A stretch of 64,000 bases of DNA from Rhizobium sp. SL42 (GCF_021729845.1 NZ_CP063397.1:1006001-1070000), one strand, 5' to 3'; counted from the stretch's first letter, positions 8,300-17,030 are shown. Notes: generated from the letters alone by a model not told the origin. Numbers and translations: made by a program.

Positions 8300-8904
8300 G
8301 CTCAAATCTGCGAACGCAGGGGACGGGGGGGACTCGCCAATCCTGATATATGATCTTGGGCTCAGACAATTTTCTGAAGAACATTCCGGGGTGGGTATAG
8401 ATCGATTTTGCACGGGAAAGGAATGCAGACCCCGTCGATGATGTTCATCTTCTTCAGCTCCATCACACACGTTGATGATCACCCAGAGGTTCATCACGAC
8501 CACGATGGAACAGACCAAGGATCGATCCATAGTCTCTGAGCTTAATTTGAATGGTCAGCGTGCAAAATCCTCAGTTATCGGTGGATGGAAGACCAGATGA
8601 TTATTATCGCCGACGATTGGTCTTGTCGGTCGTGGTCGCAATGATCATCACCATCTTCTCCATGGTCGTTGTCCCCGGTGATGAAGGGCATGGTCGAAAT
8701 ATCAGGTGTGTGGTAACGCTCTTTCTGGTCAGGGTTTTCGAAGGTCGTAAGACCTGAGAACCCAGAGACTGGACGTGACGATGGATTGAGGAGGGAATGA
8801 ACATGGATGGTCGATCCTCATGCCCTCCTCGAAGCCCAACTTTATTCTCGCTCCAGGTGTCGTTTGCTAGTCTAACTATGGGTATGGAAGAGAAAATGGG
8901 ACTC
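8300..8904. other. Non-coding stretch within the element (605 bp)
   Basis: I see no convincing gene between the AAA-TOPRIM gene and the convergent HTH gene. The only sizeable frames (such as 8551-8757 plus and 8604-8804 minus) overlap each other and lack a clear ribosome binding site or family resemblance. The sequence is rich in GATGATCA/GGTCGT-like words but has no clean repeat or terminator. Confidence 0.5.
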
Positions 8905-9531
8905 TCATCCCGTCCTCTGCTCCATCGTCTTGACCAGTCGTGAGACCGTCTGCTTCGGCCATCCCGTCTGCCTCACTACCGAGCCTTGGGAATGACCAGC
9001 AGCCAGGAGCTCACGAATGACCTGAGTCTTCGTCTCCACCTTCCTGGGCCTTGGACCACTGGTCTTCACCTCGTCCTTTAGAGCAGCCCAGACAGCAGCC
9101 TGTCCTTCCGGCGTGATGAGGACGCATTGAGTCTTCCGGCCCCCGTGGTCGAAGGTGATTGGGACAACGAGGCCACCCTCCAACCCCTCACGGGTTGCCT
9201 GAGGAACGCGCTCGTACCGGGGCTTGGTCACCTCCGGTGCGCAGATCATCGGGACGTCCTTGGTCGTCAGGGCACGGACCACGGCTCCGATCTGCTCCAG
9301 CGCGTTGGTCACCTTCTGGGACGACAGACCTAGTTGGTCCGAGAGTTTCGAGATGGTCAAGCAGCCTGTGACGATCTCACCCGTGACAGGATTGATAATC
9401 TCGCCACGCTTTCGATTGGAAGCGCGGGGGAACGGATCACGATTTCCACGCGGAATGTTCCGCAGGGGTTTCCCCCCACGGGCAATCGCGGCTTCTCTCT
9501 GGGCAGCGATCCACGCTGTAAAGTCAGCCAC
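8905..9531 (-). CDS. Two-HTH DNA-binding protein of the element
   Basis: A 208-aa basic protein with two helix-turn-helix-like segments. The first is ISKLSDQLGLSSQKVTNALE (residues about 64-83), followed by a beta-rich part with CVLITPEGQAAVWAAL, a pattern resembling the winged HTH of phage antirepressor (KilAC-like) proteins. The second is near the C-terminus (SQGSVVRQTGWPKQTVSRLV). It starts with GTG at 9531, eight bases inside the end of the HNH-like gene, so the two are translationally coupled; AGAGG precedes the start. It may regulate the element or act with the integrase as a directionality factor, but that is only inference from position. Confidence 0.65.
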   Translation of the reverse strand: MADFTAWIAAQREAAIARGGKPLRNIPRGNRDPFPRASNRKRGEIINPVTGEIVTGCLTISKLSDQLGLSSQKVTNALEQIGAVVRALTTKDVPMICAPEVTKPRYERVPQATREGLEGGLVVPITFDHGGRKTQCVLITPEGQAAVWAALKDEVKTSGPRPRKVETKTQVIRELLAAGHSQGSVVRQTGWPKQTVSRLVKTMEQRTG

Positions 9532-9871
9532 GGAGCGACCTCTTTGCTGGGCCCTGGCACCTCAAAAGGTTGGGCTTGCGGAGGTCGAGGCGATCACGGC
9601 TGCGGTAGCGGATGACCTGTCCTCGTCCTGCCCGCATGATCTCACGGGCGACCGGGACGATGTTTCTCAAGCGCGGGTGAGCAAGGCAGACATAGTAGTT
9701 TCCGTGACCGTCGCCGCTGAGGGACCAATTCAGGGACAGGCCTTCAGTCACGAGACGGTCGAAATCATCCCGGTCGATCATGACCGAGGAACCGCATTTG
9801 AGGGTGACGAAGACTGTCAGGCCGTCTTCGGAGAAGCGGATGGGGCGTTTTGTATTAATCGGGTTATGCAT
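9524..9871 (-). CDS. Small HNH-fold-like protein, catalytic residues apparently lost
   Basis: A 115-aa protein with the layout of phage HNH/AP2-type proteins. A strand pair (WSLSGDGHGNYYVCLAHPRL) leads into a helix (PVAREIMRAG), then RYRSRDRLDLRKPNLL, which matches the usual V-D-H-x-N-x-D-x-L-D-N-R-x-x-N-L segment of this family. The catalytic histidine and asparagine positions read R and S here, so nuclease activity is doubtful and a DNA-binding role is likelier. It is the first gene of a two-gene minus-strand unit and overlaps the HTH gene by eight bases. Confidence 0.6.
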   Translation of the reverse strand: MHNPINTKRPIRFSEDGLTVFVTLKCGSSVMIDRDDFDRLVTEGLSLNWSLSGDGHGNYYVCLAHPRLRNIVPVAREIMRAGRGQVIRYRSRDRLDLRKPNLLRCQGPAKRSLRG

Positions 9872-10097
9872 GTGAAGGTCTCATGGTTGGTTGCGTTTCA
9901 GAGCGTCCTGCGCTCTCAGAACCCGCCCCTCCCGTCCGCTGCCGGGGCCTGTGAAATGGACACACGCGCACACGCCAGCGACCACCATGGACCTTCACGA
10001 ACATGGAAGGTGCGGGCGGTGCAGCGAGGGACAAGGACTGGAGGGGGACGAGAAGGGCGAGTCGTGAGAGAGCAGCTTACGGGCCGCTGTCGGTCAC

Positions 10098-10151
10098 TGA
10101 CGGTTAAGTGGGCTTGTGATCACCCACTTGTCGAAGGGGGGCTAACCGTCA
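10098..10151. repeat. Nested palindrome in the element's non-coding region
   Basis: TGACGGTTA (10098-10106) and TAACCGTCA (10143-10151) form an outer perfect 9-bp inverted repeat. Inside it AAGTGGG (10106-10112) and CCCACTT (10123-10129) form a second stem, and its loop contains the 8-bp palindrome GTGATCAC (10116-10123). A run of A rather than T follows on the plus strand, so it is not a standard terminator. It lies about 230 bp upstream of the minus-strand HNH-like/HTH operon. Confidence 0.7.
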
Positions 10152-10274
10152 AAAAAGCTCCCCCGGCAGCCCCCGAGCGCCAGCGAACTGGAGCAGTGAG
10201 GACCGACCGAGGGGGGCAGCAGGAACCCCAGAGGAGTAGCCCATCTCCTGGATGTCGGGGACGGATGGACCGGG

Positions 10275-10384
10275 GTTCTTTTCCCTAAGTGGGGGGTAAT
10301 TGGAGAGCCTTCGACGGCAACCTGCTGGTACCAATCGCCTGTTCTTCCTTAAGGGAGGGGTAATTAGATACCAGTTCAAACTGG
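10275..10384. repeat. Two imperfect 28-30 bp direct repeats and a 14-bp inverted repeat
   Basis: The segments 10275-10304 and 10341-10368 share GTTCTT, a CTTAAG-like middle and a GGGGTAATT(A/G)GA end, offset by 66 bp. The second copy is followed at once by CCAGTTCAAACTGG (10371-10384), an inverted repeat with 2-bp spacer. The array sits just after the integrase stop (10429, minus strand) and upstream of the HNH-like/HTH operon, where operator or recombination-protein sites would be expected. Apart from this array and the nested palindrome, I see no gene in 9872-10428. Confidence 0.65.
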
Positions 10385-10428
10385 CTTCAGGAGCCTACAA
10401 CTGAAGTCGGCATTTGGTAGACGGCAGA

Positions 10429-11976
10429 TCATGCGATCATAAGAGGCATGGCGTAGACAATGTCTGTCCATTCATCCTCGGCATGTCTCCACTGGAAGCC
10501 CAGTTGCCCGTCGCGATAATCCACCACGACCTTGGTGAACAGCTGTCGCAAGATGGCGTTGATCCTAGCCGGTTCCGCGTTCTCTTCCTGCACTCTTGTA
10601 ACTAGATCTCGGACAGTATCCTGCACACGGTTCGTGAGGCTATCAGCTATCTGGTCCTCTATCTTCTCCAGCTGCGCGCTGATCTCGTCGCGCTGAACTT
10701 CCGTATTGTGAAGTCGGTCCAGTAATGCTCTCGACTGACCTGATAGTGCCACGGCTTCGACAAGCCTGTCGATCTCATCAGACAACACATCCTGCTGCAG
10801 AAGCAACTCTTCCCACTGCGCTTGGAGCGCGGCGTTCGGAGAGGGCAGCCCTCTCCAAAGTTCTTCGACATGATAAGAGATAGCGTGCTCGATATCCTCC
10901 AGCCGCACCTGCTTGTAATCACAACCCGCGCCCACCTTCGCTCGTGTGCAAACTAGATAAGGCTTGCCTTGTTTGGGTCCTGCGCCCTTGTTCACACGTG
11001 TCATGGTCGCATCGCACAGTGGACAGCGGGCGATCCCCGCCAAGACATTCGCGATTGGCGCTCGGCTTGATCGAGGCCTTCCGCCAATCATCGCAGCAAC
11101 ACGCTCAAATGCTTCGCGCTCGATGACGGCAGGATAATAGTCGTCAATCGTCTCCGTCGGAATGCGGACCTTCTTGCCGTCCACTCTCTCCACTCGGTGC
11201 GGAGTGAACCTTCCAATGACATTTTCATCCGCGAGCATTTTATTGATGTATGAGCGGTGCCACATCTTGCCGCGCCCAAAAACTGAAACGCCCTCTGTAT
11301 TAAGTGCGTGGGCGAGGCTGTGCTGTCCGACACCCTTGAGCGTCTGATCGAAAATCCTACGCACCAATTCCGCTCGCTCGGGGATGATTTCAAAGCCATC
11401 ACGAGTGGTGTTGACCCTCAACCACCCCGGACAAACGGATGTGATTGGCGTTTTATGTTCTGTTGCAATCTTCCGTTTGTTGTCCCACGACGCGCTGAGC
11501 CTTCGCGCTTTCTTCGCGCTTTCCTCGTGAGCCCGAGAGGCGACCAACAACGCGACGAGCAATGCCATCGGATCGCCGTCTAGCGTCTCCTCTGTGTAGG
11601 CCCGTCCATCATCCAGTGTGACTACTGCGATGCCCGCCTCACAGATGCGCTCGAGAACCTTTACAGCCTTCCTAGGCTTTTGACGGCTGAGGCGGTCAAG
11701 ACTTTCTACCAGCAGAGATGAGCCTCGCGCGATGTCGCCGTGGTGAACGGCTGCAAGGAACTCGCCCAGTCTGCCAGTCTCCTCATTCGCACCGGTGTAA
11801 GCTGAGACCCCCAGATCGCGAAAAGTCAGTTTGTCGTCGAGTTCCAGGCCATGCAAAGCAGCGTATCTTGCCGCTGCCTCCGTCTGACGTCTGAGGCTAT
11901 CACCTCGCTCCTGTTCGGGTGTGGAGAACCGTATGTAGCTGTAGGCTTTGGGTCTTGGGGTATCAGGCTTGTGCAT
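10429..11976 (-). CDS. Large serine recombinase (site-specific integrase)
   Basis: A 515-aa large serine recombinase that should integrate and excise the element at comM. The N-terminal resolvase catalytic domain has the nucleophile S18 in YIRFSTPEQ and the arginine motif ESLDRLSRQ. The Recombinase domain follows from about 170 to 290 (CPGWLRV, IFDQTLKGVGQHSLAHALN). The zinc ribbon uses CPLC and CTRAKVGAGC with the preceding ARC context. A coiled-coil-type C-terminal part follows (LLLQQDVLSDEIDRLVEAV). The ATG at 11976 is the first that fits the family; an in-frame ATG at 12027 would start inside attR. The gene lies only about 35 bp inside the attR arm, as is usual for such integrases. It reads away from the right end. 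Confidence 0.94.
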   Translation of the reverse strand: MHKPDTPRPKAYSYIRFSTPEQERGDSLRRQTEAAARYAALHGLELDDKLTFRDLGVSAYTGANEETGRLGEFLAAVHHGDIARGSSLLVESLDRLSRQKPRKAVKVLERICEAGIAVVTLDDGRAYTEETLDGDPMALLVALLVASRAHEESAKKARRLSASWDNKRKIATEHKTPITSVCPGWLRVNTTRDGFEIIPERAELVRRIFDQTLKGVGQHSLAHALNTEGVSVFGRGKMWHRSYINKMLADENVIGRFTPHRVERVDGKKVRIPTETIDDYYPAVIEREAFERVAAMIGGRPRSSRAPIANVLAGIARCPLCDATMTRVNKGAGPKQGKPYLVCTRAKVGAGCDYKQVRLEDIEHAISYHVEELWRGLPSPNAALQAQWEELLLQQDVLSDEIDRLVEAVALSGQSRALLDRLHNTEVQRDEISAQLEKIEDQIADSLTNRVQDTVRDLVTRVQEENAEPARINAILRQLFTKVVVDYRDGQLGFQWRHAEDEWTDIVYAMPLMIA

Positions 11977-12009
11977 GTCAGGCGCATACCATGTTCTAAA
12001 AACGGAGGG

Positions 12010-12035
12010 TAGGGGTCCTTTGTACATAACGTGCT
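12010..12035 (+). other. attR: right junction of the comM element
   Basis: The arm TAGGGGTCCTTTGTACAT (12010-12027) is followed by AACGTG and CT (12034-12035), then authentic comM sequence from 12036. The arm is the mirror image of 2543-2559 with two mismatches and one inserted base. In the circular form six bases would separate each arm from the CT, which places CT at the exact centre of symmetry. Confidence 0.8.
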
Positions 12036-12930
12036 GATGGTTGGTCCGCCAGGGTCGGGAAAGTCGATGCTGGCGGCGCGCCTTCCCTCGATCCTGCCAC
12101 CGCTGTCGGCTGCAGAACTGCTTGAGGTCTCGATGATCCATTCGATTGCCGGCCAGCTTTCGGGGGGCAAGCTGTCGGATCGCCGTCCGTTCCGCACACC
12201 GCATCATTCCGCCACCATGGCGGCACTGGTCGGCGGCGGGATGCGCGCCCGTCCCGGGGAGGCCTCGCTTGCCCATCATGGCGTGCTCTTTCTGGACGAA
12301 CTGCCGGAATTTGCGCCGCCGGTCCTCGATGCCCTGCGCCAGCCGCTGGAGACCGGCGAGTGCATCATCGCGCGCGCCAATCACCGGGTAACCTATCCGT
12401 CGGATTTCCAGCTCGTTGCGGCGATGAACCCGTGCCGCTGCGGCATGGCCGGCGAACCCGGACACAGTTGCGCCCGTGGGCCGCGCTGTCAGAGCGACTA
12501 CCAGGGCCGGATCTCCGGTCCGCTGATGGATCGCATCGATATCCGCATCGACGTGCCGGCCGTGGCTGCCACCGACCTCATTCGCCCGCGTCCGGCCGAG
12601 AGCAGTGCCGATGTCGCAAAACGTGTCGCCGCAGCAAGGGATCGCCAGCGGCAGCGTTTCAGCGATCTCGGCCTGCCGACCTGCACCAACGCCCGTTGCT
12701 CGACAGCCTTGATTGAGACATTGGCCGAACCGGATCCGGCCGCCCTGCAATTGTTGCGGGATGCGGCCGACAAGTTCCGATTTTCTGCCCGTGGCTATCA
12801 TCGGGTGTTGAAGGTGGCACGCACGCTGGCCGATCTCGATGGTGCAACCATGCTCGGCCGTATTCATCTCGCCGAGGCGATTTCCTATCGCATCGCGTCG
12901 GAGCGACTGGCATCGCCGGCGGCGGCATAG
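12031..12930 (+). pseudogene. comM: comM 3' fragment (AAA+ and C-terminal Mg chelatase domains)
   Basis: This is the remaining ComM sequence, starting at the Walker A loop VGPPGSGKSMLAARLPSILP. Walker B/sensor segments (HHGVLFLDELPEF), the cysteine cluster NPCRCGMAGEPGHSC and the arginine-bearing SDYQGRISGPLMDRID follow, then the C-terminal lid domain (FSARGYHRVLKVARTLADL). The end and length are normal. The fragment opens with an in-frame GTG (12031) and ATG (12036), so a shortened ATPase could in principle be made, but no good ribosome binding site precedes either. Joined to 1896-2536 it gives 511 aa, the usual ComM size. Confidence 0.95.
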
Positions 12931-12994
12931 ACGGGCAGTGGTGACGGGTGTTTGTCTCGGCGCCTGCCAGAGGCGCAGAGACATCAGGTCGGCA

Positions 12995-13963
<969 letters not shown>

Positions 13964-14100
13964 GTATCTCTCCCTGCTATGCGTTTTGTTGGCGGCGAGG
14001 ATAGGCCCAAACGGCATGCGCCGCCAGAACCTCCAGTTCATGTCGTGGTCAGTGCGGAGAAAAAAGCAGTCGCTTTTGCTGCCGTTGCGACATCTCTGTG

Positions 14101-14718
14101 TCAGGCGCCGCGCGTGGCGATATAGGCCGCCGTCCCGGCAAGGATGCCTGCCGCCGAGCGATTGAGCGTTTTCAGCGCCGATGGTCGCTTCAGCAGAGTG
14201 CGGGCCTGTGACGCGAGCAGGATATACGGAATGAGAACTGCCATCAGCACGGCGAATGTCAATCCGACCAGCAGCGCGTAGTCTGCCATGCCGATCGCCT
14301 CGAGGGGGAGCAGCGTCGGCACCAGCGCGATGTAGAACAGCATGGTTTTCGGGTTTCCGAGGGTTACCAGAAGTCCGGACAGGAAGGAAAGTCCGGCATG
14401 TGTCGAGCGTTGAGCCTCGATCGATTGCGGCAGCAGGCCGGCAGTCCAGAGCTTCCAGGCAATGAAGATCAGATACATGGCGCCGGCGAACTTGATGACC
14501 AGAAACGCGGTGGCAAAGGTCTTGGCGACCAGGGCGAGGCCGAGAATGACCGCAGTCAGATAGACAAGATCGCCGAGGATCAAGCCCAGTCCCATGAAGA
14601 AGGTCGGGCGGAAGCCCGAGCCGAGGGCGCGTGCGACAATCGCCGTCATGCCGGGTCCCGGAATGGCTGCAGCTATGAAAAGTGCGCCGCAATAGGCAAG
14701 TACGGTCGTCAGCGTCAT
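14101..14718 (-). CDS. LysE-family amino acid exporter
   Basis: A 205-aa inner-membrane protein of the LysE/RhtB family, which exports amino acids or derivatives. The family signature [18 protein letters not shown] is at residues about 19-36, and [13 protein letters not shown] is in the middle. About six hydrophobic segments are visible. GGAGG lies just before the ATG at 14718. The substrate cannot be deduced. It is divergent from a second LysE-family gene at 15084. Confidence 0.88.
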   Translation of the reverse strand: MTLTTVLAYCGALFIAAAIPGPGMTAIVARALGSGFRPTFFMGLGLILGDLVYLTAVILGLALVAKTFATAFLVIKFAGAMYLIFIAWKLWTAGLLPQSIEAQRSTHAGLSFLSGLLVTLGNPKTMLFYIALVPTLLPLEAIGMADYALLVGLTFAVLMAVLIPYILLASQARTLLKRPSALKTLNRSAAGILAGTAAYIATRGA

Positions 14719-15083
14719 TCGCAGTCCTCCGGATATGGGCGGTTTCCGCGCGAACGAATTCGAGAAATTGATCGCGAGGACGAGGCCGGCGGGTTCAGAT
14801 ATAGGATCCCGACCACCGGAGCCATTCATTTTTACCGGAACCGGTCCGATGGCTCAGGCGGAGGCGGTAGTCGACCGGCCTCGACTTGTCGCAGCCGAGC
14901 CAGGTGGCCGTGCTGGCCGATTGCACCTGCCCAAACGGAAGCCCGCTCCGGCAGATCTGCCTCCATTCAAGGACGAATGGCTATTGTGCCACAATACCTG
15001 ACTTGCAATGGTGACACGATACGTCGTTGCAGTCGCCGCGCGACCAGGCCTAAGACAACGAACGATCATTTCGGAGCCGCATC
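14719..15083. other. Intergenic region between two divergent LysE-family genes (365 bp)
   Basis: No convincing gene or RNA is seen. The region should hold the promoters of both exporters; no clean operator or terminator is recognised. Confidence 0.5.
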
Positions 15084-15716
15084 ATGCCGACCCTGCCGAC
15101 CCTTCTTGCCTTCGCGCTGATCTGCCTTGGCATGGTGCTGACGCCGGGTCCGAACATGATCTATCTGGTCTCGCGCTCGATCTGCCAGGGACCGGCAGCC
15201 GGTCTCGTCTCCCTCGGGGGTGTTGCCTTGGGATTTCTGTTCTACATGCTGATGTCGGCGCTCGGTATTACCGTCCTGCTGATGGCTATTCCCTTCGCTT
15301 ATGATGTGCTGAAGTTCACGGGCGCTGCCTATCTCGTCTGGATGGCATGGCAGGCCGTCCGCCCGGGCGGACGTTCGCCCTTCCAGGTGCGCGACCTGCC
15401 GAAGGACAGTCCGCGCCGCCTGTTCGCCATGGGGCTTGTGACCAGCCTGCTCAACCCGAAGGTCGCGGTGCTGTATTTGTCCCTGCTGCCGCAATTTCTC
15501 GATCCGGCGCGTGGCAGCGTGTTTCTCCAGTCGGTCGCCCTCGGCGCGACCCAGATCGTGATCAGCGTTTCGGTCAACGCGATGATCGCGTTGATGGCCG
15601 GCTCGATTGCTGTTTTTCTCGCTGGCCGGCCGTTCTGGATGGTCGTCCAGCGCTGGTTGATGGGCACGGTGCTCACCGCGCTTGCAGTCAGGATGGCGAC
15701 CGAAGCGCAGCGCTGA
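15084..15716 (+). CDS. LysE-family amino acid exporter
   Basis: A 210-aa LysE/RhtB-family membrane protein. The signature TPGPNMIYLVSRSICQG is at residues about 18-34, NPKVAVLYLSLLPQFLDP is at the midpoint, and six hydrophobic segments are visible. It is more RhtB-like than the neighbour at 14101, with which it shares only the family motifs, so this is not a recent duplication. Its stop is three bases from the end of the convergent NIPSNAP gene. Confidence 0.88.
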   Translation: MPTLPTLLAFALICLGMVLTPGPNMIYLVSRSICQGPAAGLVSLGGVALGFLFYMLMSALGITVLLMAIPFAYDVLKFTGAAYLVWMAWQAVRPGGRSPFQVRDLPKDSPRRLFAMGLVTSLLNPKVAVLYLSLLPQFLDPARGSVFLQSVALGATQIVISVSVNAMIALMAGSIAVFLAGRPFWMVVQRWLMGTVLTALAVRMATEAQR

Positions 15717-15719
15717 CGC

Positions 15720-16022
15720 TCAGAACATCGGCCGCATGAAGCTGCGTTCGTAGCTTATGATGCAGCGAGTTTCCTCCGCATAGGCAAATGCCGCCTGACA
15801 TTCGGCATCCGCCGCCATCTGCTGGCGGTAGACCTCGTAGTCGGCGAGCGAGGGGAAGCTGAACAATGCCAGCGCGATATTGTTCGCCCCTTCATGCGGC
15901 AGGAAATAGCCGTGATGAGTGCCCCCCAGCCGGTTGACCAGCGGGATCCAGAGTGCTGCATAGTGTTCGAACTCGGCCAGCTTGTAGGGATCGATCACGT
16001 AGCGCAGGCTGCAGGTTATCAT
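15720..16022 (-). CDS. NIPSNAP family protein
   Basis: A 100-aa dimeric alpha/beta-barrel-type protein of the NIPSNAP family, of unknown biochemical role. The pattern LRYVIDPYKLAEFEHYA at the start and YFLPHEGANNIALALFSFP in the middle are typical. It follows the DMT transporter gene with a five-base gap on the same strand, so the two are probably co-transcribed. Confidence 0.82.
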   Translation of the reverse strand: MITCSLRYVIDPYKLAEFEHYAALWIPLVNRLGGTHHGYFLPHEGANNIALALFSFPSLADYEVYRQQMAADAECQAAFAYAEETRCIISYERSFMRPMF

Positions 16023-16027
16023 GGAGT

Positions 16028-16930
16028 TCAGGCCTTTCTTTTGAACGGGACGAATGTCGTGGGTGACAGGTTCAGCGTCGTTGCGACGGCGGCAAGCAGG
16101 ATTGCCGCACCACCTGCGGCCTGCCCGGGCGTCAGCACGTGGCCATAGGCCAGCATGTCGACCGCGATCGCGACGACGGGATAGAGGAAGGACAGGGTCC
16201 CTGTCAGGACCACCGGCAGTTTCTGGATTGCGGAGTAGAGGAAGGCATACATTGCGCCCGTATGCACGACACCGATGATCGCGACCATCATCCAGTTTTG
16301 CGGCGAGGCCGGTAGCCGGTCGAAATCGGCGAGCGGCAATAGCATGACGATACCGGTGGTGACCTGGATCAGTGCGATCAGATAGGGCGACGTCCCCTTC
16401 AGATGTTTGGTGACGAAAGCCGCGATCGCATAGCAGAACGCCGCAAGCAGGGAGAGCAGGATGCCGATCAGATAGCCATCCGGCGTGACGCCGCCGATGG
16501 GCTCCCCCGTCAGCGTCATGGCCAGCATGCCGGCAAAGGCCAGCCCCATCCAGCCGAGTTTGGCGCCGCTGACGCGCTCTCGGAGGAAAACCATGCCGAG
16601 GCCGACCAGCATGAAGGGCTGGACATTGTAGACGATGGTCGTCACCGAAATGGACGCGAGCGGATAGGCTGAAAACAAGGCGAGCCAGTTCAGGACCAGC
16701 GCAATGCCGCCCGCGACCGCCATGGCAAACCGCTTCAGATTGAAGGCGGGATCCGAAAAGGCGCCGAATCGGTGGCAGAGCAGGGCCAGTATCGGAGCGC
16801 CGATCAGGCAGCGAAAGAAAACCACATTATAGGGTGTCTGGCCTGATTGCATGACGAACCAGCCGATTGTGCCGGATGTGACCATGGCAATGGTCATGTC
16901 GATGATGCCGCGCTTGATGATAGGGTTCAT
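16028..16930 (-). CDS. DMT-superfamily (EamA) transporter
   Basis: A 300-aa integral membrane protein with two EamA repeats and about ten membrane segments, typical of drug/metabolite or amino acid exporters. Hydrophobic blocks alternate throughout, for example FAMAVAGGIALVLNWLALFS and YALLV-like helices, and LGMVFLRERVSG marks the end of the first repeat. The C-terminus ends in a basic tail (FVPFKRKA). It is divergent from an Lrp-type regulator 100 bp away, which probably controls it. Confidence 0.9.
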   Translation of the reverse strand: MNPIIKRGIIDMTIAMVTSGTIGWFVMQSGQTPYNVVFFRCLIGAPILALLCHRFGAFSDPAFNLKRFAMAVAGGIALVLNWLALFSAYPLASISVTTIVYNVQPFMLVGLGMVFLRERVSGAKLGWMGLAFAGMLAMTLTGEPIGGVTPDGYLIGILLSLLAAFCYAIAAFVTKHLKGTSPYLIALIQVTTGIVMLLPLADFDRLPASPQNWMMVAIIGVVHTGAMYAFLYSAIQKLPVVLTGTLSFLYPVVAIAVDMLAYGHVLTPGQAAGGAAILLAAVATTLNLSPTTFVPFKRKA

Positions 16931-16998
16931 GGTCGCCTCCGGTGATGTGCGGATTCTATCCGTCTTTTCTGGCGATTTGCTTTCTGGAAATTAGGTGT

Positions 16999-17011
16999 AC
17001 GATGGAATCGT
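16999..17011. promoter_or_regulatory. Candidate operator between DMT transporter and Lrp-type regulator
   Basis: ACGATGGAATCGT is an inverted repeat (ACGAT/ATCGT) with a 3-bp centre. A directly repeated TTTCTGG occurs at 16966-16972 and 16981-16987, 15 bp apart. Lrp-family proteins commonly bind palindromes of about 13-15 bp in such divergent spacers; binding here is inference. Confidence 0.35.
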
Positions 17012-17030
17012 CGAAATAATGTGAGGAGAA

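Larger units (their letters stand above)
2537..12035. mobile_element. 9.5-kb integrative element inserted in comM, serine-integrase type
   Basis: The element is bounded by comM halves that rejoin in frame and by attL/attR junctions sharing a CT core. It encodes a large serine integrase at the right end pointing inward, a small resolvase with a res-like site, two small DNA-binding-type proteins, and three larger cargo genes: a MrcB_N/DUF3883 protein, an unknown protein and an AAA-TOPRIM protein. No transposase, relaxase, conjugation, capsid or terminase gene is visible, so it is probably mobilised only by excision/integration and by transfer with host DNA or a helper. The left 6 kb is clearly AT-richer than the host; the right part is closer to it, suggesting a composite origin. 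Confidence 0.93.

Noticed and set aside
8551..8757. Small plus-strand frame with a hydrophobic middle in the element
   Set aside because: No ribosome binding site, overlapped by an equally poor minus-strand frame, and no recognisable family.
10149..10379. 76-aa minus-strand frame over the repeat region
   Set aside because: Its peptide simply translates the two direct repeats (TPPLRKN/NYPPLREKN); more likely non-coding repeats.
14101..15716. The two LysE-family genes as a recent duplication
   Set aside because: They share only family motifs and differ throughout, so they are distant paralogues.
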